Below, in pieces: positions 26,570 to 32,648 of a DNA stretch of 32,648 nucleotides (position 1 is the first letter of the stretch; every line of letters begins with the position of its first letter). The notes below the pieces were generated by a model. That model did not search any database and was not told where the DNA came from. It worked only from the letters and a program-made list of their open reading frames with translations. Position numbers and translations under genes: made by a program. This DNA is from WS-7 sp035635575 (GTDB taxonomy: Bacteria > Eisenbacteria > RBG-16-71-46 > SZUA-252), in the NCBI GenBank assembly GCA_035635575.1, contig DASQAV010000043.1, positions 1 to 32,648 of the forward strand, read 5' to 3'.

Positions 26570-28192
26570 TCAGCGCTTCTCGGTGAACGCTTCCTCGAGC
26601 TGACGCAAGCGTGAGGCGGATCGGTTGTCGGCGCCGCCGGCGGGCGCGGAAAGGAGATAGTCGCGATACGCGGCGAGGGTGTCCTTCTGGTCTCCGCGCT
26701 TGCCCGTCAGGCTCTGGATCGCCCAGAGGCAGTCCGCGTACTCGCGCTTGGCGCGGGCCCGATCCGGTCCGACGACCTTCGACATGTATTCCTTCCACGC
26801 GGAGCGGAGACGGCGCAGGTCCACGAGATCGCCGCGCTCTTCCGCGGCGACCGTGGCGAGGTGGAGGCGCTGGATCGGCGTGTCGGGCGGCGCGGGCGCG
26901 GGCGGCGGCGTCTCCTGGGCCGGCTTCACCGGCTCCGGAGGCGGGGCTTTCTGCGTCGTCCTCGTGGGCGCGGTCCTGGACGCCGATACCGGCGGCGGGC
27001 CCAGATCGTCGTCGTTCGTCTCGAGCGCGCGCGGCGGGGACGGAGTGATTCCGAAGATGTGCTGGTCCTCGCCGTAGTCGGGCGCCTGCGTCGTGGACCG
27101 CGGCGCAGGCTTCACCGGCTGCGGAACGACCCGCTGGGCCGGCGTCCCGCCGGTTCGCGGTGGGGGCGCGCCCTGCGAGCCCGTGACAGAGGGGGGCTTC
27201 GGCGCAACGACGCGCTGGGTCGAACCGCTCGACGGGGGCGGCATGAAGGACGGTCCCGAAGTCGAGGAGCGCGTGACCGGCGGCGGGCTGGTGCTCGTCG
27301 TGGAGGGGCTTGGGTTCAGGTTCGTGCCGGTGGACGGAGCAACGTCCGGCGCGGGCGCGGGCGTCGTGCTCTGGGCGGTCTGATCCGGCTCATCGGCGGT
27401 TGGGGTGGGCTCGGTCTCGCCACCCGCGGGCGGCTGCGTCGTGCCCGGATTCTCCGGCTCCTCCAAGTTGAACTCCGGCTCGTTCTTCTGCCCCCCGTCC
27501 TCGGCCGAGGACATGTGGAGCACGAACCAGGAGGAGAAGGCGAGCAGGATGGCTCCGATGAGCCCGCCGGCTCCCCAGAGGAGCACGCGGAGATTCGATC
27601 CCCTCTGGACCTCGGGCTCCTTCCGCCGCCCAAGCGCCTCCGTCGCGAAGAAGAGGCTCTCCTCCGGCACCTTCACGTTCGCCTTCGTGTCCGCGGGCTC
27701 GAAATCCCACGAGGGGGCGCTTCGCTTGGGCTTGGCAGGCGCCGGATCCGTCGTCGATTCGCCCATGCTCGCCGGCGAGGATGGCTCGGCGGGGGACGCG
27801 GGCGAAGGCGTGGAGGGTGGGGACGCGGGTCTCATCGCGGACGCGAAGGGAGACGGGTCGGCAATCGACTCGACGTGTGCGGCGCTTCCATCCTCGTTTC
27901 GAGGAGGGGCCAGAGGCTCCGGTTGGAACGGGGACTCGGCCGGAGCCCGCGCGGCCGCGGGCTCGCCGCCTTTCCCCTGCGGACCTTCCGCCCCGAAGAT
28001 GCGGTCGAGCGTCCAGTCGTCCTTCCCTACGGCTGGGGCTTTCTCCTGGGAGCCGATGGCTCGAACCAGCTCCAGCTCCAGGCGGCAGCCCTCGCACATC
28101 GCGATATGTTGTTCTGCCGGTTCACGCTCGGACGGCGGAAGGGAGCCGTTGACGAGCGCTTCCATCCGGGGCTTGACGGCAGCGCAATCCAT
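26570..28192 (-). CDS. Anti-sigma-factor-like zinc-finger transmembrane protein, no adjacent sigma factor
   Basis: A 540-aa protein of unknown function. The N-terminus matches the anti-sigma zinc finger (zf-HC2): C3, then H29-x3-C33-x2-C36. A Pro/Ala/Ser-rich cytoplasmic linker runs to about 155. A single membrane helix lies at about 202-226 (LRVLLWGAGGLIGAILLAFSS in pieces). It is followed by some 200 residues of Pro/Thr/Ser-rich low-complexity sequence (about 235-440) outside the membrane. The last ~100 residues are charged and helical (RAKREYADCLWAIQSL, LAAYRDYLLSAP), possibly TPR-like. Classical anti-sigma factors sit beside an ECF sigma gene; none is present here. The ATG at 28192 has no clear ribosome binding site. 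It may be a sigma regulator acting in trans or an envelope protein that reuses the zinc finger. Confidence 0.7.
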   Translation of the reverse strand: MDCAAVKPRMEALVNGSLPPSEREPAEQHIAMCEGCRLELELVRAIGSQEKAPAVGKDDWTLDRIFGAEGPQGKGGEPAAARAPAESPFQPEPLAPPRNEDGSAAHVESIADPSPFASAMRPASPPSTPSPASPAEPSSPASMGESTTDPAPAKPKRSAPSWDFEPADTKANVKVPEESLFFATEALGRRKEPEVQRGSNLRVLLWGAGGLIGAILLAFSSWFVLHMSSAEDGGQKNEPEFNLEEPENPGTTQPPAGGETEPTPTADEPDQTAQSTTPAPAPDVAPSTGTNLNPSPSTTSTSPPPVTRSSTSGPSFMPPPSSGSTQRVVAPKPPSVTGSQGAPPPRTGGTPAQRVVPQPVKPAPRSTTQAPDYGEDQHIFGITPSPPRALETNDDDLGPPPVSASRTAPTRTTQKAPPPEPVKPAQETPPPAPAPPDTPIQRLHLATVAAEERGDLVDLRRLRSAWKEYMSKVVGPDRARAKREYADCLWAIQSLTGKRGDQKDTLAAYRDYLLSAPAGGADNRSASRLRQLEEAFTEKR

Positions 28193-28252
28193 GAATTCGG
28201 TATCGGAATGTAGCGGCGGAATCTTGAGCAGCCACGGCGGTTGGGCGGGAGC

Positions 28253-28450
28253 CTAGTCGGGCAGCACGGCCCCTTCGACCGGGCACGCTTCCAGGCAGGC
28301 GTTGCAGCTCACGCAGTCCTCGGCGACCACGAAGAACCAGCCGGTGCCCTTGCCGTTCTGCCCCTCGCCCTTCTTGATGCAATCCACGGGGCAAACATCC
28401 ACGCAGGAGCTTTCCCCTTCACAGATATCTTTCACGATGACGTATGCCAC
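28253..28450 (-). CDS. Small dicluster ferredoxin (7Fe type likely)
   Basis: A 65-aa soluble electron carrier. The first motif is C10-x5-C16-x3-C20-P-x2-C24, ending CPVDCI. The second is C46-x2-C49-x2-C52-x3-C56-P. In seven-iron ferredoxins such as Azotobacter FdI the first motif binds a 3Fe-4S cluster and lacks the second cysteine of the CxxC pair, as here, so 3Fe-4S plus 4Fe-4S is likely. The spacing C-x5-C is shorter than the C-x7-C I recall for that group. GTG at 28450 has GGAGG four bases upstream (28455-28459). It follows nadA by 33 bp. The divergent korAB genes encode a ferredoxin-reducing enzyme, so this may be its acceptor (inference). Confidence 0.9.
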   Translation of the reverse strand: MAYVIVKDICEGESSCVDVCPVDCIKKGEGQNGKGTGWFFVVAEDCVSCNACLEACPVEGAVLPD

Positions 28451-28483
28451 AAAGCCTCCGACGAAAGTTCGAGGTGCCGGATG

Positions 28484-29566
28484 TTACCCGACTTGGAGCA
28501 TCCGGTCCAGAGCGACCCGCGCCCCGCGCTTCACACTCTCCGGAACACGGATCGCGTTCACCACGTTCCCTTCGATCAGGTTCTCCAGAGCCCAGAGGAG
28601 ATTCTGGGGCGAGATCCGGTACATGGTCGCGCACACGCAGAAATCCTTGGAGAGGATGGAGATCTTCTTGTCCGCATACCGTCGCGCGAGCCGGTTCACG
28701 AGATGATATTCCGTCCCCACCGCCCAGCGGCTCCCCGCGGGCGCCTTCTCGAGCACGCGGATGATGTGCTCGGTGGAGCCCACCTCGTCCGCCGCCCGCA
28801 CCACGTCGTAGGGCACCTCCGGGTGCACCAGGATCCGCACGTCCGGATCTTCCCGGCGCCGCTCTTCCACGTGGCGCAGCTGGAATTTCGTGTGCACCGA
28901 GCAGCACCCCTTCCAGAGAATGACGCGCGCGCGCGTCAGCTCCTCGCGCGTGAGCCCTCCCGACTCCTTCGCCGGATCCCAGACGACCATGGACTCGAGC
29001 GGAATACCGAGCGCGGCCCCGGTGTTTCTACCGAGGTGCTCGTCCGGAAAGAAGAAGATCTTCGGCTCGCGCTGGAACGCCCACTCGAAGATCGCCTTCG
29101 CGTTGGAGGAGGTGCACACCGCGCCGCCGCGATCCCCGCAGAACGCCTTCAGCTCGGCCGTCGAGTTCATGTAGGTCACCGGGACCGTCTTGATTCCGAG
29201 GCGGTCGAGGGTCTCGCCCGCGATGAGCACGTCCTCCGTGGCCGCCATGTCGGCCATCGAGCAGCCCGCGTTGAGGTCGGGCAGGATGACCGTCTGGCCG
29301 GGTCCGCGGAGAATGTCCGCGCTCTCCGCCATGAAGTGCACGCCGCAGAAGACGATGAAGCTGGCGTCCGTTCGCGCGGCGCCAAGACGCGCCAGCTTGA
29401 AGGAATCGCCGGTCACGTCGGCGTGAGCGATCACGTCGTCGCGCTGGTAATGATGGCCCAGAATGACCGTGCTCGACCCCAGCGCCTCCTTGGCAGCGCG
29501 AATCCGGGTATCGAGAACCTCATCATCCAGAGCAAGATACGGCTCAGGTACGGTTCGGGCGCTCAT
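28484..29566 (-). CDS. nadA: Quinolinate synthase A
   Basis: Condenses iminoaspartate with dihydroxyacetone phosphate to quinolinate in de novo NAD synthesis, using an oxygen-sensitive 4Fe-4S cluster. It is 360 aa. Family motifs are LGHHYQRDDV (36-45), HFMAESADIL (77-86), PDLNAGCSMAD (96-106), TYMNSTAELKA, CTSSNA and LWKGCCSVH. By position and context the cluster ligands are C102, C222 and C312. ATG at 29566 has no Shine-Dalgarno; a promoter's -10 box ends eight bases upstream, so the transcript may be leaderless. nadB and nadC are absent from the window. The next gene is the ferredoxin, 33 bp downstream. Confidence 0.97.
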   Translation of the reverse strand: MSARTVPEPYLALDDEVLDTRIRAAKEALGSSTVILGHHYQRDDVIAHADVTGDSFKLARLGAARTDASFIVFCGVHFMAESADILRGPGQTVILPDLNAGCSMADMAATEDVLIAGETLDRLGIKTVPVTYMNSTAELKAFCGDRGGAVCTSSNAKAIFEWAFQREPKIFFFPDEHLGRNTGAALGIPLESMVVWDPAKESGGLTREELTRARVILWKGCCSVHTKFQLRHVEERRREDPDVRILVHPEVPYDVVRAADEVGSTEHIIRVLEKAPAGSRWAVGTEYHLVNRLARRYADKKISILSKDFCVCATMYRISPQNLLWALENLIEGNVVNAIRVPESVKRGARVALDRMLQVG

Positions 29567-29574
29567 GGCCGATC

Positions 29575-29604
29575 ATTATTGGGACGGTAATTTCTCTGGG
29601 TCAA
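29575..29604 (-). promoter_or_regulatory. Promoter of nadA, near-leaderless
   Basis: Minus strand TTGACC (29604-29599), 18-bp spacer, AATAAT (29580-29575): five of six consensus positions in each. Eight bases (GATCGGCC) separate the -10 from ATG 29566, which puts the transcription start at or next to the A of ATG. The -35 is inside CTTGACCC. Confidence 0.6.
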
Positions 29605-29617
29605 GGGGTTACGGGCC

Positions 29618-29636
29618 GCATCATAACGGGTGATGC
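29618..29636. promoter_or_regulatory. Inverted repeat GCATCA-N7-TGATGC in the nadA/korA divergent region
   Basis: Exact 6-bp arms at 29618-29623 and 29631-29636, spacer TAACGGG. It lies 13 bases upstream of the nadA -35, about -50 to -70 from its expected start, a usual place for a dimeric regulator. No named regulator motif is recognised. Confidence 0.35.
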
Positions 29637-29666
29637 TCCAACTCCGGCAGGGGTGGCGCCCGCGTA

Positions 29667-29680
29667 GTGGTAAATACCAC
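29667..29680. promoter_or_regulatory. Palindrome GTGGTA-AA-TACCAC in the nadA/korA divergent region
   Basis: Exact 6-bp arms (29667-29672 and 29675-29680) with a 2-bp centre. It ends 20 bases before the candidate korA -35, so it could bind an activator or repressor of korAB. Function is unproven. Confidence 0.35.
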
Positions 29681-29690
29681 AAGCGGATAC

Positions 29691-29748
29691 GGCCACGCTC
29701 TTGACCCTGCCTCGAGAGCGGGCGAAAATGGGCCGCTTGACCCACCTC
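29691..29748 (+). repeat. Imperfect direct repeat containing two CTTGACCC boxes
   Basis: GGCC-acgct-CTTGACCC-tg-CCTC (from 29691) recurs as GGCC-g-CTTGACCC-a-CCTC (from 29731). The shared octamers start at 29700 and 29736, 36 bp apart. The first fits a -35 box of korA; the second has no matching -10. Confidence 0.5.
29701..29729 (+). promoter_or_regulatory. Candidate korAB promoter
   Basis: TTGACC (29701-29706), 17-bp spacer, GAAAAT (29724-29729). The -35 matches five of six, the -10 four of six but lacks the first T. The leader would be about 38 nt to the TTG start. Confidence 0.4.
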
Positions 29749-29773
29749 TAACAGTTTTGATGCGGAGATCGCG

Positions 29774-31573
29774 TTGAAGGCGTCGAATAACGACTTCTCG
29801 ATACACGTTGCGACGGTGAACGGCTCCGGAAGCCAGACCGCGAATACCACACTCATGCGGTCCATCTTCCAGATGGGCGTCCCCGTTTCGGGAAAGAACC
29901 TCTTTCCCTCCAACATCGCGGGGCTCCCGACCTGGTTCACGATCCGCGTGAACGAGAGCGGCTACGTCGCGCGCAAGCGTAGGAACGACGTGCTGGTGGC
30001 CATGAATCCGGAGACCTCCGTCGCCGACATCAGCGCGATGGGATCGGGATCGATCGTCGTCGTGAGCGAGGGCGTTCCGGCTCCCAAGATTCCCGAGGAT
30101 CGGACCGTCTACAAGGTGCCCTTCGACAAGCTGGTGCAGCCCCTCGTCCCGGACGCCAAGCTGAGGAAGCTCGTGGTGAACATGGTCTACGTCGGTGTGG
30201 TCTCCCATTTACTCGGGATTGATTTCGAGGAGGTGGATCGCTCGCTGACGGCGCAGCTGGGACGGAAGCCCAAGGCGCTCGACATGAACCGCGCCGCGGT
30301 GAAGGTGGGCGCCGAGTACGCGGCACAGAATCTGAAGCCGGCTCCCTTCCGCGTCGAGCGCAGGAACCAGACCGAAGGGAAGATTCTCATCGAGGGAAAC
30401 CAGGCGGCGGCGCTGGGCGCGATGTTCGGAGGGGTGACGTTCCTTTCCTGGTATCCCATCACGCCCTCCTCCAGCCTCGCGGAATCGCTCCAGGCGTATC
30501 TGGACCGGTATCGCCGCGACCCCAAGACCGGCGAGGCGACCTTCGCGGTCGTGCAGGCGGAGGACGAGATCGCCGCGATCGGGATGGTGCTGGGCGCTTC
30601 CTGGACCGGCGCGCGCGCGATGACGACGACCTCGGGACCCGGGCTCTCGCTCATGACGGAGTTCACGGGCTTTGCCTACTACGCCGAAGTGCCGGCGGTG
30701 ATCTGGGACATCCAGCGCGTGGGCCCGAGCACGGGCCTTCCGACGAGGACGTCGCAGGCGGATCTCCTCTCGGTGGCGTTCCTCTCCCACGGGGATACGA
30801 AGCACGTGATCCTGCTCCCCGCGACGGTGGAGGACTGCTACACGTTCGGGATGAACGCATTCGATCTCGCCGAGCGGCTTCAGGCGCCGGTCTTCGTGCT
30901 CTCCGATCTCGACATCGGGATGAACGTCTGGATGTCGGAGCCGTTCCGCTATCCCGACAAGCCCTGGGATCGCGGCAAGGTGCTCGGCCAGGAGGAGCTG
31001 GCCAAGCTCTCGAAATTCGAGCGCTATCGTGATCTCGACGGCGACGGAATTCCCTATCGCACGCTCCCGGGCACCGACCATCCGCTCGCGGGCTACTTCA
31101 CGCGCGGCTCGGGACACGACGAGCGGGCGTTCTACACCGAGGATCCGGAAACCTACAAGCGGGTCATGGACCGTCTGGCCGCGAAATACGAGACCGCCCG
31201 CACGCTCGTGCCCCCGCCGGTGATCGAGCGCACGAAGGGCGCCGAGATCGGGATCCTGGGATTCGGCTCGAGCCACTGGGCGATCGTGGAGGCGCGCGAC
31301 CAGCTGGCCGGGGAAGGCCTGAGCACCAGCTATCTCCTCCTGAAAGCGCTTCCATTCACGAAGGACGTGAAGAGCTTCCTCGAGTCGATGAAGCTGGTCT
31401 ACGTGGTGGAGCAGAATCGCGACGCCCAGATGAAGGCGCTCTTGACCATGGAATATCCGGAGCTGGCAACGAAGCTCCGCTCGATCCTGCATTACGACGG
31501 GCTCCCCATCGATGCCCAGTCCGTCGTGGACCAGGTGAAGGAACGGGAGCGCGAGGAGGTGCTGTCCCGATGA
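29774..31573 (+). CDS. korA: 2-oxoacid:ferredoxin oxidoreductase, fused gamma-alpha subunit (KorA)
   Basis: With KorB it oxidatively decarboxylates a 2-oxoacid, probably 2-oxoglutarate, to the acyl-CoA while reducing ferredoxin, or runs in reverse. It is 599 aa. The gamma domain covers about 1-190 (VNGSGSQTANTTLMRS, GVPVSGKNLFPS). The alpha/pyrimidine domain starts near 205 with GNQAAALGA (208-216) and YPITPSS (227-233). QAEDEIAAIGMVLGAS and TTSGPGLSLM follow, then the transketolase-C-like region ending near 590. Start TTG at 29774 has GGAG (29764-29767) six bases upstream and no ATG fits. The stop overlaps the korB ATG (ATGA). The substrate is inferred from family layout and pyruvate cannot be excluded. 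Confidence 0.93.
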   Translation: MKASNNDFSIHVATVNGSGSQTANTTLMRSIFQMGVPVSGKNLFPSNIAGLPTWFTIRVNESGYVARKRRNDVLVAMNPETSVADISAMGSGSIVVVSEGVPAPKIPEDRTVYKVPFDKLVQPLVPDAKLRKLVVNMVYVGVVSHLLGIDFEEVDRSLTAQLGRKPKALDMNRAAVKVGAEYAAQNLKPAPFRVERRNQTEGKILIEGNQAAALGAMFGGVTFLSWYPITPSSSLAESLQAYLDRYRRDPKTGEATFAVVQAEDEIAAIGMVLGASWTGARAMTTTSGPGLSLMTEFTGFAYYAEVPAVIWDIQRVGPSTGLPTRTSQADLLSVAFLSHGDTKHVILLPATVEDCYTFGMNAFDLAERLQAPVFVLSDLDIGMNVWMSEPFRYPDKPWDRGKVLGQEELAKLSKFERYRDLDGDGIPYRTLPGTDHPLAGYFTRGSGHDERAFYTEDPETYKRVMDRLAAKYETARTLVPPPVIERTKGAEIGILGFGSSHWAIVEARDQLAGEGLSTSYLLLKALPFTKDVKSFLESMKLVYVVEQNRDAQMKALLTMEYPELATKLRSILHYDGLPIDAQSVVDQVKEREREEVLSR

Positions 31574-32637
31574 CCACGGAGAACGCGACGCCGGACCCGT
31601 CGGCGAACGGAAACAAGAACCGGATCGGGCTCACGGTGGCCGATTACCGGGGCGCGAAGTCCACGCTCTGCCCCGGCTGCGGACACGACGCGATCACCGG
31701 CAGCATCATCCAGGCCGCGTTCGAGGCGGGCATCGAGCCGCATCGGGTCGCCAAGCTCTCGGGCATCGGCTGCTCCAGCAAGACGCCCGCGTACTTCCTC
31801 AGCCGCTCGCACGGTTTCAACGCGGTGCACGGACGGATGCCCTCCATCGCGACCGGCGTCTCCGTCGCGAACCGTTCGCTGACCTTGCTCGGGGTCTCCG
31901 GCGACGGCGACACGGCCTCGATCGGGCTCGGGCAATTCCTGCATCTCGTGCGGCGCAACGTGCCGCTGCTCTACATCGTCGAGAACAACGGGGTGTACGG
32001 GCTCACCAAGGGCCAGTTCTCGGCGACGGCGGACGTGGGGAGCAAGGCCAAGTCGGGCCGCGTGAACGAGCTCATGCCCATCGACGTGTGCGCGCTCGCG
32101 ATCGAGCTGGGGTGCGGATTCGTGGCTCGCTCCTTCTCGGGCGATCCCAAGCAGCTCCGTCCCATCTTGAAGGCGGCCCTGAGCCACCGCGGCACGGCGG
32201 TCGTGGACGTGATCAGCCCCTGCGTGACCTTCAACAATCACGAGGGCTCGACCAAGAGCTATCTCAACGTGAAGGAGCACGACGCTCCCCTTCACGACAT
32301 CTTCTTCATTCCGCGCTACGAGAACATCGAGGTGGATTACGCGCCGGGCGAGACCCGCGAGGTGACCCTGCACGACGGCTCGCGCATCACGCTCAAGAAG
32401 CTCGGTGAGGATTACGATCCGGGGGACGCCCTCCGCGCCCTGTCGACGATCCACCACGGCAGGCAGGAAGACAAGTTCGTGACGGGGCTCCTCTACGTGG
32501 ATCCGGAGAAGGAGCCTTTCGAGCAGGACCTCAAGCTGGTGGAAACCCCGCTCGCCTCGCTGCCGTTGGAGCAGGTGCGTCCGCCGGTGGAAGTGCTGGA
32601 GGAAGTGATGGCGAGCCTCATGACGGGGAAGGCGTAG
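31570..32637 (+). CDS. korB: 2-oxoacid:ferredoxin oxidoreductase beta subunit (KorB)
   Basis: The thiamine diphosphate- and Fe-S-binding subunit, 355 aa. Candidate 4Fe-4S ligands are C34 and C37 (CPGCGH), C68 (GIGC) and C218 (SPCVTFNN), the layout known in archaeal 2-oxoacid oxidoreductases. The ThDP/Mg motif is GDGD (111-114) through ENNGVYGLTKGQ (138-149). ATG at 31570 overlaps the korA stop by four bases, so the subunits are translationally coupled in 1:1 arrangement. The stop TAG ends at 32637, eleven bases before the window edge, so any further operon genes are not visible. Confidence 0.96.
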   Translation: MTTENATPDPSANGNKNRIGLTVADYRGAKSTLCPGCGHDAITGSIIQAAFEAGIEPHRVAKLSGIGCSSKTPAYFLSRSHGFNAVHGRMPSIATGVSVANRSLTLLGVSGDGDTASIGLGQFLHLVRRNVPLLYIVENNGVYGLTKGQFSATADVGSKAKSGRVNELMPIDVCALAIELGCGFVARSFSGDPKQLRPILKAALSHRGTAVVDVISPCVTFNNHEGSTKSYLNVKEHDAPLHDIFFIPRYENIEVDYAPGETREVTLHDGSRITLKKLGEDYDPGDALRALSTIHHGRQEDKFVTGLLYVDPEKEPFEQDLKLVETPLASLPLEQVRPPVEVLEEVMASLMTGKA

Positions 32638-32648
32638 CGAAACGCCTA

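Larger units (their letters stand above)
29567..29773. other. Divergent nadA/korA intergenic region
   Basis: This 207-bp region is the longest without a gene. It holds promoters facing both ways, two inverted repeats and three CTTGACCC octamers (two plus, one minus). I see no small open frame with a ribosome binding site, riboswitch or terminator. Confidence 0.7.

Noticed and set aside
28193..28252. Promoter for the zinc-finger gene (TACATT as -10)
   Set aside because: The -35 region matches at most three positions at 16-18 bp spacing.
1..32648. CRISPR arrays, tRNA, rRNA, insertion sequences or prophage genes
   Set aside because: No regular repeat-spacer pattern, RNA gene signature, transposase or integrase was seen; gaps between genes are too short for most.

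Overview
High-GC window of tightly packed bacterial genes from a diderm. A PorU-like C25 sortase, a PorV-family outer-membrane protein and a metalloprotease with a type IX-style C-terminal domain point to the FCB superphylum. High GC plus frequent FlgD/type-IX-like C-terminal domains fits Candidatus Eisenbacteria or a relative better than classical Bacteroidetes; this placement is inference, since no rRNA is present. There is no sign of phage, insertion sequence, CRISPR, tRNA or rRNA. The longest stretch without a gene is the 207-bp divergent region at 29567-29773.

Layout: seventeen genes lie on the minus strand (29566 down to 1) and two on the plus strand (29774 to 32637). In minus-strand order: nadA, a small 7Fe-type ferredoxin gene, a zinc-finger anti-sigma-like membrane protein, a bifunctional class A PBP, dnaE, accA, a Trm112-like zinc protein, porU, porV, an M6-family metalloprotease, two tandem DUF5683-like paralogs, an NHL beta-propeller protein, a 1091-aa outer-membrane-type protein, an Omp85-family protein, ligA and a DinG-type Fe-S helicase cut by the left edge. 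Divergent to nadA are korA and korB, a 2-oxoacid:ferredoxin oxidoreductase whose acceptor could be the ferredoxin on the other side.

The core is an outer-membrane and secretion block (2851-19247) between housekeeping genes. It has two parts. The first is a type IX-like module: sortase, shuttle and probable cargo protease. The second is a cassette of NHL protein, large outer-membrane protein and Omp85 protein joined by overlapping stop/start codons, which I do not recognise as a described system. ligA is coupled to its end by another overlap.

Start-site reading corrected several genes: CTG for the first DUF5683 paralog, TTG for porU and korA, and internal ATGs for porV and dnaE. Five candidate sigma-70-type promoters are visible. 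The octamer CTTGACCC recurs in the nadA, korA and porV regions. The -10 elements of nadA and the PBP gene end 8 nt before the start codon with no Shine-Dalgarno, suggesting leaderless mRNAs.
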